Source: Apostichopus japonicus (taxonomy: Eukaryota > Echinodermata > Holothuroidea > Aspidochirotida > Stichopodidae). Taken from it: a stretch of DNA of 64,000 bases. Under the pieces are notes generated by a model. The model did not search any database and had not been told where the DNA came from. It worked only from the letters and a program-made list of their open reading frames with translations. Position numbers and translations under genes: made by a program. The stretch is from the NCBI RefSeq assembly GCF_037975245.1, contig NC_092578.1:13066321-13130320 (forward strand), read 5' to 3'. Positions 24,648-39,100 of the stretch are shown here, piece after piece (position 1 is the first letter of the stretch; every line of letters begins with the position of its first letter).

Positions 24648-25333
24648 CGAATTTCTTTTTCCTGAACCTTTCGGGCAGTGTACGTGGAGTTTAGCCAATC
24701 AGAGCGAGGCTGTGTTGATGACGTACTACAGTTAAGATGGCGGCGTGCGTACCAAAAGTGGGAAAATCGCATTTGATAAGTCAACATAATTGTTGTACAA
24801 CAGCAGAAAGTATTAAGGTATAAAGGCCTTGCAATAATAACATTATACTGAATCATTGTGCACAACTTACGTGACGTTTGCATCGGTTTCTTTGTTGAAA
24901 TATGATCGCTGTCTGTTGTGCAAATTTACAATGTCTTCAGATTGACATGACACTGTACTCAGTACTGTAGTACTGGTACAGTAGTATGTTACGTACGTAC
25001 AGTTTACACACATCTACAAAAGAAACTATATATATATTCACCACACTATCTTCGGAGTTTCATATATAAGATGACCATGCACTAAAACCATGACATAACT
25101 TATAATATCGATATAATACTTGGACATAACTACTTGGACATGAGAAAAAGTGGGGTGAAAATCCACACGGGGGCTCGAACTCGCGGTCTTTCGTTTTCCA
25201 CCTTATGTTATTGAAGCAACGCATTTACCCGACTGACCATCTTTACTGAGTAGTACGTCATCAACACAGCCTCGCTCTGATTGGCTAAACTCCACGTACA
25301 CTGCCCGAAAGGTTCAGGAAAAAAAAATTCGCT
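24648..25333. mobile_element. Fold-back element with ~95-bp inverted arms
   Basis: The arm 24648-24740 (GCGAATTTCTTTTTCCTGAA ... GATGACGTACTAC) is matched almost base for base, inverted, by 25237-25333. Between them on the minus strand is another tRNA-like stretch with the B-box-like GAGTTCGAGCCCC near 25,170. A nonautonomous DNA or composite element. Some arm frames look open on both copies only because they are the same DNA. Confidence 0.8.
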
Positions 25334-28015
25334 TCCCGGACACGGATGGTTATTTTTAGAGAACATTATGATATAGGAGAGGATATAAGAGATCTTTAAA
25401 AAAACATATATAAACTGTTTTATTTTTCGTCCCAAGTAAATGTAGCGTCTGGACTACAGCGAGGTCATGCAGGGAGTTGTCGTTTAAGACGGAAAATTCC
25501 TACCCCAGACGGTCACCGATCTATACCATATATGGTAGCGCCTCAGTCCTCGTCCAGGGTCTCTGGTCACTCGATGTCCATCCCCGGGGCTTACCATTAC
25601 CCTTGTCCTTCAGAGATGAAGCAGACGACAAAAACAACCTCTATTATTTTGAAGAAAAAGTCATGGGTAACTGGAACCGATAAACCTTGAGACGGTATTA
25701 ACTTGAGACTATCAAACTGGTTATAAGCTGCACCAATGGGATCAAGTTTGGTTAACTTTCACTATGATCTATCGATAATAAAAACACTCATGAAAATGTT
25801 TAGTGTTCGGTAGCTTGCTTGAATGATCGATACTACTGAAAAAAATGACGGAAATGTCCAAAATGTACTGATTTTGTGTTTAATTTCCACTTGATTTACA
25901 TGTGAGTAATACTTGTATAAAACAAAGATATTACCAACTCGCGGAATTGGTAGTAACTTAGTAATTTGGGGTTAATGAGGCAAAAAAGTTACAGAACAAG
26001 ACAAAAATATGTATCTATACACACCCCACCAATTCATTTCTACAATATTTTTAGTGTTTGTCATGTATTTGTCATAACTGAAAAGACACTAGAAATCGGT
26101 GTACACATGTGTACAGTAGGTCATAATAGGCTGCAGCCTCATCATAGCATATATACTTCCCTTGGCGTAGATAGCTACCAGAAAGTGGGGTCGGGGGTAT
26201 AAAGTGGGGGGGGGGCAGAAAAAACACTGGCCAGTGTGAGGAACTGCGTCAGGTGAACATTATTTACGCTTAGATGCTACGATGACCCAGCTAGTACATA
26301 AAAATGTTCAAACCTCAACATTTCGGTTTTGCTCTACAATTTTCAATTTTCTTCGAGGTCACAAACACAAGAAAAAACAAAGTTTACAGTTCATGTTGCT
26401 CAGTCTGACGATCGGCTTCTGGAAGCAATTAGCAGCGTAAAAAGAAAAAAAGATGGATCGCCTACTCGAAAAGAAGACGATGACTGTTTTTTTTTTTTTT
26501 TCAGGTTGTTTGAGCGTCACATGGAGGTCACATGGTTCATGTGGCAAAGAACAGGAACCTTGGGAAGCTTTAATTAAAAACCTACCGAAGAAAATATGGT
26601 TCGGTGATTTCATGAGAGGTTGAAAAACAAGTACATAAAACTGTGTTTTGTTTAATTTTCACGGGAGGGGAGGGGGAGGGGGGGGTGGAGGTCACATATA
26701 GACTACTGGAGGACAAATCTTCCATCTAGCGGAATGGGCAGTGACGTTCATTTATTGCAAAGGTGTGCGTGTGGGAAAGGGGGGGGGGTGGGTGGATTCT
26801 AAATGAGGATTTTGTAAACGATTTGGGGAATTGCCACAGCTACTTCCACCTAAGTGGGTCTGGTGGTCCTCGACTCTCCCCCCCCCCTCCACCCTCCCCC
26901 AAAATGAAATGAAGTTTAGACGTCAAAGTGATGCATTCTGAGTAAACATTTATACAATAACTATTTTTTTTAATTTTGAGAACAAATGAAAATGGCGGAG
27001 TGTATACCCCCTCCTCGACGTATCTGTGCATGGGTGAACTGCCTTTAGACCTCCTTTGTGACTGCCGATGCCGCACCTGACCAGTGTGTATAAATATGCA
27101 TGTGATAAGTATATTGCCTTGTAGAACCGTCGCCAATATGTTAGCCATATAACGAATGCATTTGTTATTGCATTTATTACGCTGTTCCTTGTAGAATGAT
27201 TTTTACTACACGGGAAATCAGTTTGCGGTCTTCTTTTTAACCTGAAAATCTTCATGGCAACTTGCTATAACAATATTATACATAATTTTAAATAAAAAAT
27301 TGATCGTTTGCTCAGAAAAAATGACGGCAAATTGAATCAGTTCAATGATAAATATTTAAAAAAAAACTTGACGATGTCCAAGAGGGTCGGTAGTTGGGGG
27401 GGGGGGACCTATTTAGCCACCCCTTGAATCCGCTATCATGGTTAGCTTGAAATTAATTATTAAACTAATAGTGAAAAGACAATTAATAAAATTCACATTA
27501 CTTTAAAATCTCACTGTCATCGATCAGTGGAGGAAATTGTATTGGCCAACCACATGCAACAATTTAAAACCACGACGAAGTGAAATAGCGCCATATATTT
27601 CTAGTTTTCCCTCGTATGTTTGACATTGAGAACTTCGAATGATAATTCTTCCTTTATTAACAGTATTCACCTGTCTGATGTCATTTCTACTGTGATTTAT
27701 ATCATTGCTGAAAATAAACGTGCAGGATTCTCGTTAAACCGACCGAAGGAAGAAATCATACAAACACAAAAGTCAAATGTCACCTACTCAGACCTATAAA
27801 ATCATCATGCCAAAGATACATCTTTCTTGAACATTCATGCACGAAAAAAATGATCGACTTCACCTTTCCCCCACCCTCGAGTCGTAGAAAGAGAGTGGCG
27901 ACAACTCACATTTCGCCGCCATCTTGTATCCATTGAGAAATTTCGTGTCTTTGATACACGTGGTAGTTCTCTTCTACGCTGGTTTGATATGGGCAGAATC
28001 TAAACTCTTAACTTA
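25334..28015. other. Gene-free stretch
   Basis: Poly-G/poly-C runs at about 26,200, 26,670, 26,780, 26,880 and 27,400, and poly-T at 26,488. No frame here has recognisable domains or good splice partners. Confidence 0.6.
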
Positions 28016-28019
28016 AAGG

Positions 28020-28360
28020 TCTGCTGTATAGCCTCCCCAACTATAGCACGCTATCATGGAAAAGATTCTTGAGATTATATGTTATCGACCTGCCTTGGTC
28101 GTAAAATGACCTCTTTTGACCAATTAGTCTGCAACGCCTGCCACATATTTTTTTTTTTGTATGAGGGTCTTTGTGTGAAGGATGTATGATTAACTACACT
28201 GTAGACATAACATATTTCCACACAGAGTTCACACAAAAAGCCTATTTGTGTTAAGAAGATATGTAGGCTAATTGCAGAGCCTGAGGTCGATTTACGACCT
28301 TGGCAAGTCGATTACGTAATCACAAAACTTTCCTAGCTATAGCGTGCTATAATTGGAGCC
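28020..28360. mobile_element. Second fold-back (MITE-like) element, ~340 bp
   Basis: Left arm: ACTATAGCACGCTAT then GACCTGCCTTGGTCGTAAAA. Right arm, inverted: ATTTACGACCTTGGCAAGTC then TATAGCGTGCTATAATTGG. Arms are about 80 bp and imperfect. A lone end (TATAGCGTGCTATAATTTGG) is present again at 31,780 in FREP-A intron 1. Confidence 0.65.
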
Positions 28361-29382
28361 AATAAAGCAGATCTTTAAGAGAAACCGTTATAATGGGTGC
28401 CAGAGTATTCGCATGAGGGTGTATTGGTCACTGGGAGACCGTTCGTGGCGGGTGAGAGGCATGCGCAAAATGAGGCCCGGGCCATCCCCTCCCCCTCCCA
28501 CCTCCATCTCTGATCGTCAGTCGGTGGAAAATGTCTCATTCAGGGGATTTTGCGTTCATCCGGGGAAGAATTGGAACACTTCTACGAGTGGCCTCCCAGC
28601 TCCCTCTCCATTTTGCAACCTCACACAAAGTAGCAAAACCTTGCGTTTAGGGCTACTTATATAGACCTAATTTACAGTTTAAATGTGCCACAGAATGCAC
28701 CATTTGACGTTTACGTTCTTCTGCATGGGGGAGGGGGGACCCTCTAAATGCCCCTACATAGGAGTCGGCCTCAACGACCCACCCCGCAGTGTAATCACCT
28801 CCTTTATAAATTCTTCATTCGCCTCTGGCCCATCCACACCATTTCAGCCCCTACCTTCATCAGTCGTGAAATTTGATCCACCCCCCCCCCTCGCCAGAAT
28901 TGAAATCCTTGGGCGGGTGTGTCTTGAACCTTAACTCACCTCCTTCCCTTCTTTCCACTGATCAGAATTCATGAGCCTTTTTAATGTAGAGGTGTGTCTT
29001 TGATATCTTGTTTCTGTCACTTTTGAGTCAATATTCCACAAATATATATATTTTCGTTTTCATGTACACATATTAGTTCATATATTTTTAATGGCAGCTA
29101 CGAAAAGGAAGGGGTCGGAAGGGGATGTCCTCATGAATTGTAAATTTTGGTTGGTGGAATGGAAAATTTTTTATTTTCTGAGGTTACTAATGTTGCTGTT
29201 TTATCACTACACAGACGCCTAGTGGAGCAATGGAAAATGGCAGGCGGGAAGGGGCTGTGAGCACCTCGTGATAATGACGATTTTAATTTTCTCAAAGTGT
29301 TCTGAGTGTATTAATATTTCCTTGCCAAACAGATGAGATTCTACAAAACTTAACCAAACTTACTATTAAAATTTGCTTTCAA

Positions 29383-29385
<3 letters not shown>

Positions 29386-29472
<87 letters not shown>
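29386..29472. repeat. (TA)n microsatellite
   Basis: About 43 uninterrupted TA units, 0.7 kb upstream of the FREP-A promoter. Otherwise 28,400-30,090 holds only C-rich runs and no supported gene. Confidence 0.95.
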
Positions 29473-29479
<7 letters not shown>

Positions 29480-30095
29480 TTCTTTTATGAAACTTATGAA
29501 CATCAGTTTTGTGCTGAAATATTCATTTTGTAAACATTAGAAACACGAAATATTGCACGAATTAGGAGTGAGGTGAAGAATTATTCAAGGAGTACCCCCG
29601 TGAACAAAAGTTATCTGCTTGAATAGGGTAAAATTACAACGCGACATCTGGAACAAGCCTTCTATCATATGTATAATGGTTACTACTGCATATAAACACC
29701 CATTGTTCAATACTTCTAAGAAAGGAAACTAGTCCCAAGTTACTATTTCTTGTTATATAAACGTTAGCGACGTCCTAAGAGTCAATTCCTGTTATTTGTC
29801 AGTGACGTTCTGTGGCCACCAGGATAAATCTTTTCTTCTCAACCAATAAACAATAAAGAGAACAACCGAATTCATGTGACCCTTGGTGTCAATCTCCCGT
29901 CGTACATTTCCAGGCGTGATAGCTGACCTCCTGGGGCCTCGATAATACTATTCAAGGTCTTTTGTTGAAACCTTCCTTCTACAGTCTGGTTTCTGTGACA
30001 CGAAGAAGGGTAACGAAAACTGCCGAAGAAAAGTACGGGCACAGGTGGCGTGGACTACACAGACGGTTAATAGAAACTCATGGTGCAGCGCTCGA

Positions 30096-30104
30096 TATAA
30101 AAAG
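30096..30104 (+). promoter_or_regulatory. TATA box of FREP-A
   Basis: TATAAAAAG lies 92 nt before the FREP-A ATG. Transcription would start near 30,125-30,130, giving a 5'UTR of about 60 nt without an upstream ATG. A TATA promoter suits a tightly controlled, tissue-specific secreted product. The assignment rests on position and sequence only. Confidence 0.6.
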
Positions 30105-30187
30105 CCAGTACCATTCGCTCTCGGGGATCAATCTGCTTGTCCTTTCTCTCCACGTTTTCAACAAAAGCAGCTGAGATACAAGACAAT

Positions 30188-33100
30188 ATGAAGTTTCTTC
30201 TACTCTGTATCGCCGTCGTGGCTGGTGTACAGGTAAGTCCCGTGTATTTTCTTTAATATATTCAAGTTAGCCTGCTGTCGTACTCGAACGTGGAACAACT
30301 CCTCGTGGGTTATTACTATTATAAGTTATTTTGTATGGCTGTACCATTTTTATGTCACGACATGTTGTTTGTGACTTTAGGTCATAGGTGTGCCACTGTT
30401 GTGGTTATAAAATTATTGTCACTGGGTAACCTGTTGACCCTTTCATGGGGCTATATTTTGATGTTTTTTCTTGGTACAGTGATTGTTTAGTCGTATCATA
30501 TCCCAGCAAGCCAGACCCCCAACTGACGCGCAGTTGTTCGTCAGACGTGTACGCATACTAAGAATGGTTTATTATCATTGTTCTTTGCTTAGAATTAGAG
30601 GAGGAGGTATTGTATGTCGATTGTAATGCACTTTTTGCTTTGACTACATAACCACCTTGGCCTCTTCGCTGTGTACAATGTGTATCTCGAGCAACTACAG
30701 ACACTTCTGCAGTGAAATACACTGGTATCACTTTATCCGTGTATGAAAATCTCTTCATTTGCATTTCACATCATTTTACATTTTGTTACTTCTTGGTAGG
30801 AAAGATTTTTTTTGAGGGGGGGGGGGGGGAGTCTCACAGTTAGCAACCGACGTATTTTTCAACACTAGTTTTTGGTTTCCATCAAATAAACGTGTATAGG
30901 TATCTCAAAGTGGGCGTTTGTTAAAATGACAAGTTTTGCATCCATAAATCGTAGCGATACACCTTCAAAATGAATCATTAGTTGATCGTTGCTATTGAAA
31001 GCCTAAATCGGTTTGAAGTGTGGAAGGTGGGGGGGGGGGCTGGGTGCGTGATCACGGGGGCCTCTGATACTGGATAAACGCTCCTAGACCAAAATTGTGT
31101 AATTAAGTCATGTTGTTTTATTTTTAGAAGTTGGCATTCAGAAGTGGTGTGATTATCATTGTGTATATGTGTATCGCACACATGTACATTGTATTTGTAC
31201 CACCCATACGTTTGTCCCTACATGATCACTACATTATTCCTACATGATCACTACATGATTCCTACATGATCACTACATGATTCCTACATGATGGCACTAC
31301 TTGATCACTACATGGTGCTACATGATCACAACATGATCACTACATGATCACTACATGATCATACATGATCACTACACGATCACTACATGATCCTACATGA
31401 TCACTACATGATCTTACATGATCCTACCATCTGTTTTTACCTCCATGATCTTACATGATCACTACATGATCACTACATGATCACTACTTGATCACTACAT
31501 GATCACTACATGATCACTACATGCCACACGGTGAAGCTTAACGTTGACCGTTTCCCCGTATCTTTAGTCTTAAAAGGTATACGCTGTATTGGCCCCAAAT
31601 ATGCTAGATATTCATATGTATACTCACCTTTGGACAAAATTCTTAAACTGTTCTTAAACCTTCGAGGAAACCTTTTCTCACTGGGACATTCAGTCATCCT
31701 GTGTGTTCCTTACAAGTTTGAGAAAAATTTGGAGCGTAAAGACCTTCAGGAAAGCAATTTTTGAAAACTTCTAGCAATTATAGCGTGCTATAATTTGGGG
31801 CCTATATACTTACTACCTTTTAATGTTAAATGCGTATAGGATCTTGTAATACGCACCGGTGAGGTGGAATGAGGGGGGGTATATGATATGATGACACGCG
31901 AGTCCGGATGAATCAAGATCTGATCGTAAAAATATGATTGCCAATTTCCTTCTCGGCTTTATTATGAAATACGTTTGAATTCCGATAGACTTGTAAACAT
32001 AAAACGTAACAGCAACGCTTGAATTTCACTACGTGCTGTTCCCCTCGTACACAACTTGTCTTCCTATACTGGATTGAAAACATCATATCCGTAATGGTCA
32101 CGGTTCTGTTGCAGTTCATTTTCAGTCTATTCGTGAAAACTGAAAAATATTCAAGACCTTTTTGAATTGCTTGTTATTTTCGTCAGCAGAACATTTCATC
32201 AAATCTTCAGTCTGGAAGACTTTCTGAGTTAAATATTTAATGACTATAGTTGCCTATCAAACTATGAGGTGAACCGTTTCTTGACAAACTACACACAACT
32301 ATGTATAATTGGCAAATTTCAACCGTTTCTTGAAAACTCAAAAACTCACACTACTATCTATATTCATTTAAATTTCAAACGAACATTTTGCCTATAATGT
32401 TGTTTATTTTTAATCTTGTAAAAATCAAAGGCTATATTGACTTTCTATTATCAACGGTATATAGCCACCGGTGCTTTATCGTGTCCTGATCCGCGACAAG
32501 CCTGTGCCAGGTATCCTGGTACTACAGAGAGTTTCACCTGCCATTCATTTGTATACGGACGTACACTCAGTTTCAAACTCGCTAACAATTACTTGTTATT
32601 GGGAACAAATGTAACTAGATCCTAGCTCCAACATATTGTTTAGGGTTCAATCAAATGTGCAGTGTGATATAGTTCTGTTTTTCGACATCCGAAGTTTTCA
32701 CAAAGTTTGGCTGATACTTCTAAAGTTTTCTCACCAGGTTAATTAAAGTGCGATGAACGGTTGAACATGATTCAAACTTGGAACATGTTGTCTCCCGGAC
32801 ATTTCATACAATTTAATAAGAAGAAAAAAAAAACCAAGTCTAACTTGATATATGCTCTATTCGAAATGAAATTTCGCTTGACAATGGCCTTTATTTGGAT
32901 TGGGATTTTCTCTCGAACAGCATCGAAAGTTTTATCAAAATCAACTCTTGCGACTAATTTGAAGATGAAAAGAAAATCGGAGAAATATTTGTGACAGTTT
33001 TTTTTTTTGGGCGGGGGGGGGGGGGTGGTTCGAAATGGAACTTCAGAAGACAACATTTTTATGCCAACTCTCTGCTGTCCAAGTTAACATTACATGCGCA

Positions 33101-36100
33101 TTTTTTTGGTTCCGAAAATTGATCAAATGACTTTAAGTATCAATTTCATATGTTATCTAAGAGGACAGGTTTCATTGTTTTGTTCATATTTTCATTTAAT
33201 TTGTTCGAGCTGCTAACATAGAGCATTGATAGTAGGCAGTGTTCCCTTCGAAAAGTTCGCTGTTCTTGTAGAGAGTATACTGGATGAAACTCTACTTTCT
33301 GAAAGAAAAATGTTTATAGGTCGGTCAGTGTTTATCATAACCCCCCCCCCCCTCGCGGTCCGCCACCCGACCCTCCTTATTCAAACGAGTCTTTAACGTT
33401 ACGATAACAATCATAACATCAATTGAATAAGCTTATTGCGACAAGTTTTGTGATCCAGTTCCACGAGAACCCTATGAGAACAGTCATGCCAGTGTTTCAG
33501 AGACTTTCAAGAAGTGAGAGAATATGTCATACGTTTTTAAATGTCCTAATTTGAACGAACATTGATGTTAAAAAGTAACTGCCTTTCCAAATTCTGACTC
33601 GCTGGGTTTCATTTGACGTTCCCCTTGGAATTTCGTCCACCCAAAAACAAGAATATTTTTAGTAACCACAATTAATAATGGTATCAATTGCTAACAATGA
33701 TCATAAACGGCGGTTTGGTACATATGCTACTTCCGATGTTTTTATACGTACGATGCTACGTCATCAAACATTGGTGTACGTACACACACATACCAGTGAT
33801 ACCACATAGGTGTTCTCCTCACACACCACTGGAGAGTTAATTAAATCTAGATAATCGAGCAACATATGCTACAATTCTTTTCTTCATTTATTACAGTGAT
33901 TATTTTCTTTGAACTGCAGATTGGTTTCTCAAAAGTTGATTAATAAAGGTCCCATCTTATGATCTCATGATGGCGTTGGTTTCAATGTCAACCCTGATAG
34001 CATTATACCTTGAAAATATGAACAGAAAACAAAGAAAATAATTAGGTTCCAAGTGGCACTGTGACATCACATATTTACAAAATAATAACCCCCAGGAAAT
34101 GAATTTTTAACAGGATGTCTCACAAGTAAACACAACATTTTCTTAGCTGTTCTGGGGTGGGGGGGGGGGTCATCATTACAAAAACAACCCCAATATGACG
34201 AATGAGTTTGTTTTCACTTTACGGTACTTCAAAGTATCCGTACATTACAGAAGCAACTAGGGGTTATATGTGAGTATTCGTTCAATAAAACCAAAATTCC
34301 TAACTCGTTCCTTATGCCCTCCGCATTAGTTTCGATTGTTCTCATCTCCCTGCATGAAATCACACCTGTTCACACTTCCAAACAACCACAATAAGTCTGT
34401 TCCTATCATGTTTGCAATTCGTTAGATTCAACTCTGAACCCTTACAGGGAGAAAAAGGGTTGAGGCCATCAACCGAGCTAGAAATAACGTCTCACCCCAC
34501 CCAGTTTTCTACAATATGCATAACAAGCACTGCTATAGTTTTCTTGTCTTGAAAGAAGTCTCAAACCTCGCGCATCACGGCTAGGTTTTCCTGTAGGCCT
34601 ATACAGCTCATGTTTTACTAAATTTACTTGACCATCGTACGAGAACTCTCAACTCAATCATTGTCTATTTACACAATTGAGCGTATTGGTAAAACGTTCA
34701 ATCGCGTATAAAAGAATTATCATTTCATAGCTGTTTAATCAAGTAAGTAAAAAGATCATTGACAAACATCTATAGTCTATATATCAGGAGTCCTGGCCAA
34801 GCCTAGTCCGCGAAAGATTTCAATCCGGCCCGCCAAGAAGAATAATAACATCAAACAAACGTACGTTCGGAACTTATAGGCTTGGGACGCGTTATGTTTC
34901 AGCACCCTATAGCTCTACACTGCACATTAGAGTATCCAGCCCCTTCCAAACAAATATTCCCTCTGGCCTCGGTGGAGAAAATTAATCCTTCGAAGCAAAT
35001 ATTCCCTCTGGCCTCAGTGGAGAAAATTAACAGGCCAACCAAAATCAATTAACCATTTACTGAACTGTGGATTACCCGAGTACATCGAATGCTTAATGTG
35101 AGTCGATGACAAAATGTGCAGAAGTTTTTTTTCGGGGGCTGGGCTGGGGACTGTTGGTAGGGTATGTCCATCATATTTTCAAGACGTATTAAGTTTGACT
35201 CATGTTTGGTGCACTGTCAATACCACTGCACATTGGCCCTGTCCACCCCCACCCCCCTCCTTCCTATATTCTCCAACCTGTCTCTAGTTCACTTAACTTC
35301 CAGAATTTAACTAAACTAAATTTCCAGAATTGAAATTAATGAATATATGTGCAACCCCCCCCCCCACCCCAACAAACAAATATTCATCTTGACTCGGTAG
35401 GTTAATGTTTGCCCTTTCAAAACAATTAACGTCATGAATATGAATTGCAAACTAGAGTGAAATTCCCATTTTTCCATAAACAGATTTGCTCCCTGGCGTT
35501 TTAATCATCATTATTTCATTACCTCGGTACAACTGTTCAGGGCTTATTCTCTCATTAGTATAGTTGTTGAATGTGTGGTTATTTATATGAAATTTGTTGT
35601 GTTTACTACTTACAGTATTCATCCGCAATTACCAACTGCACCGTCTCAGAGGCCGCCCTAGCTGAGCTTGCTGAATTGAAGGCCCTCGTTGCAGAATTGT
35701 CATCATTGGTTGAAACAATTATTGGAGCACCGATCCCAGGTAAGGCCGAACAGAATTATTTCAAACATACTATATCATTCACTGAGAGGCTTATAATGGG
35801 GATAACATTTTGATCGTGATCCACGTGAATCATTTGAAACAGAAAAGTGGATGTAAATATTGAAGAGAGACGAGACAAACTTGTTAAGTGTTTGCATTTG
35901 GGAGCCGCACTTTCAACTAACTCACTTGTGATGCAAATTTGTCAACTTAAATATGTATTATTGTATGCAAAACTCTATGCAAATTCCCACAAAAGGATGC
36001 ATTAGGACGAGTTGAATATGTTCCTCTTTGCTCAGTTAACAAATAGGGTTTCACTGTAAGTATCGCATTATTACAGTGTTGAAGTTAGTCAAGAAGTACC

Positions 36101-39100
36101 CTACAACTGCAGCTTTGTTTTTGTGTCACGTCGGCTTTGATTGTATATGTCATATTAATAGGTAGAGTTCAGATGGACCAACAAGTGACCGTACTTGAAC
36201 TTTTGGTTATGTGACACCCCTAGCTTGTAGATAGGATATCTCACGGTAGATTACCTCTGCAGTTCTCATATTTGGTATGTGTGGCTTCCCCATAATAAGC
36301 ACAAAAAAGACCCTATTGTTTTGGGTAGAGGTCAAAGGTCATTTGAATTGACCAAAGGTCACGCTCTGTAAGTCCTAAAAACACAAACCTTGTAAACACG
36401 ATATCCCAAGGTATGTTACATCACAGCTCCTATTTGGCATGTGTCTTTCTAGAGAACCCTATTATTTTGGATGGAGGTCAAAGGTCATTGGAGTCAGCAG
36501 GTTAACTATGACAAATGCAACTTCAGCTATTTGTTAGAGTGATCATGCAAATTAAATGACCAGCAAAAAACATCCGTTGTAGTATTGTCACAAGAATTCC
36601 AGTCATCAAACCATGTAAGAACTGACTGCTTGCAAACTACTATTGTGCTGCATATGTAATGTTTTTGAAGGCAAGTAACCGCTGGGAAGAGTTTCAAGGC
36701 AAGTAATCGCTGTGAGGGATTTCCTTCTGGTTTATAACCTAACATAGTTTCAGCATGGAGGTTAAAACCTCCATGGTTTCACTGACAAATTCTGAGGCAA
36801 GAAACACACATCTCTAATCAAAGGTTACATGTTAATGGCAATCAATCTGAAGAGGTAAATAAAGGATGGTCTGTCTGAAGTTGTATAACAACATGTCAAA
36901 GAATAGAGCTGCGTAGCTACTACTGACATTACAAATGGACTTAACAGACAGTGCTAATGTGACAGTGATAACGCTAGACCCTGCAAGTGACTGCCTCATT
37001 TCGTATCTGGTATGATTTAACCATGGAGATGAAACAGTCTTACACATTGTTTGGATTGCATTCTTGAAAAGAAAGATGTTGCTTGTAAGTGGCACCCCAC
37101 TAAATAGGCCTTTTATAACCTACAGATATACCTCGCAATACCTCTTTATTTATTTACTGATACTCGGAGCACGAGAGTACAAGCGTCACAGTAGTATTGC
37201 GATTCTGCAGCATTGTTGTAGGCTATTTAACATTGCTGTTTGCGTTTAATAAAATCGCCGACTTTCCTTGATACGCTGAGTTTTTGTTTTTGTTTTGGTT
37301 CTTGTTTTGTTTTTTAGAACCATTTGAGATTATCGACCCTACCCTGGAGGTTGCATGGAATGTAGTTACACTTACCTGGACTGCTCCTGAGGGCGCCATT
37401 GGCTACACTGCAGAACTGATTGCGGATGGTGTTGCCCAGCCAAAAGTAAGGCTGCCACCTGTTGCCGAGTCATTCACCACCACGGAGATCAAACCTGGAG
37501 TTACTTATACAATTAAGATTACACCCATTAAGGGGGATGGACCTGGTGACGCTTACACAACTGAACCATTCATCCCAAGTAAGAAACAGTCAACATTTAA
37601 TATACAGTAGTTGCACGGAGGAACAGTTGTGAGGCCGGTGCCAAGGGTAGGGAAGGGGTGGAGAGGGAAGGGGTGGAGAGGGAGAAGGGAAGAGGCTGTA
37701 AGAGTACTTTTGAACTGCAGATTTCAACATATGTTAAGGAATTAAGTACCGATGCCAACCGGCATGGCAGTAATGCACCGTTTCTTGAATAATGGATATC
37801 TCGCAAGATAAACATCAGTGATTAATGCTTGCACTAATTTAACAGTCAATGTTTACCTGAGCTTATCACAAGTACAGAGGGGTACTGGTTGAAGTTTCTG
37901 TGAGAGCCTCCCCCCCCCCCCCCGTTCCCACCGCTCAAAACCCGGTGATTTTTATTTAAGCAACTGCCTCTTCTCAGATGGTTTGGGTCAAATTGTTATA
38001 TTTAAAGCTCGCTGGTGGCCCCACTGCTTTTATTGAGTGTAAGGGCGGGGGGGGGGAGGGGTATGTCAGTGTCGCGTGGTGGTTGCAGGGGCGTGGTGGT
38101 TGCAGGGGTGTGGAGGTAAGTGGTTCTTCAAGGGATGATATGGTGTACAACAGTTTGATTAAAACAAATTCTTTACAATTTTCTTCGATTCGACAGCGTG
38201 TCCTACATTTTGTACTTTTGAATACGACCCTGTTTGCGGCACTGATGGAGTCACCTACAGCAACGAGTGTGCGTTTGAAATCGCACTGTGCAATGCCGAG
38301 GATGCTATCGAAATAGCCAACACGGGAACTTGTGGTATGTGCTCCCTATTGTACGATTTGATATCCATATCAACTGTTGGATTATGAACAACTTCATGAT
38401 ATGTCATAGGTTCATAGCACAAGAAATGAGAATATTTTGATATCTGGTAACGTTTCTATTACTGTTCGGGTTTCCAATGAATTCATCTGGAAAATATGCC
38501 CTGCAATCCCCAGTAAATGCCTTGTTACGCCGCTTTTGTTATTCCTTGCCCGAAGGAATCTATGCAATGGTGATTGCGTGTGTGTTTGTGACACCCTTGG
38601 TTCGTAAACACGATTACTCAACAATGGCAAGTTGATAAAGTCATACTTGGTACATAGATGCGCCATACTGAGTAAAAGATCTCTTTTGAGTGCTCATCTC
38701 ATGAAAAATAATGAGGTCACGGTGTCAAACTTGAAAATCTCCAAATGCTTATAACTCCGCAACCGAAAGTCAGAATTTATTCATACCTGGTATTTACATG
38801 TTGGTAGATAGCGGATACATGGTGATATATGTTCAGGTTGATATTATGCATATTTATTAGGGGCGGGGCTCAAGTTCATTTTCACTAAATAGCTTGTAAA
38901 CACGGTAACTTAACAACTTGACAACATGATCTTAGCCAAAAAGCCGAGAGGCGATCTGTTCCCTTTCGAGGGAATGGTGATGCACACCTGACGATGATCA
39001 CACATTCACAGGCCCGATGCAAGGGGACTGGGGTTGAGAGCAGATTAGTCGTTTGGTAGTTTGGTTTTCGTGCCCAGGCTCTTTCCTGGGCGACTTTTCC

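Larger units (their letters stand above)
30233..35615 (+). other. FREP-A intron 1
   Basis: A 5.4-kb intron from CAG|GTAAGT to TTACAG. It holds the TACATGATCAC array, a relic MITE end at 31,780, poly-G runs at 30,820, 31,030, 33,010 and 34,155, poly-C at 33,340 and 35,357, and a 45-bp direct duplication at 34,951-35,040. No coding exon was recognised in it. Confidence 0.7.

Noticed and set aside
31205-31530. CRISPR-like array
   Set aside because: Units are contiguous 11-mers without spacers; a eukaryotic microsatellite.
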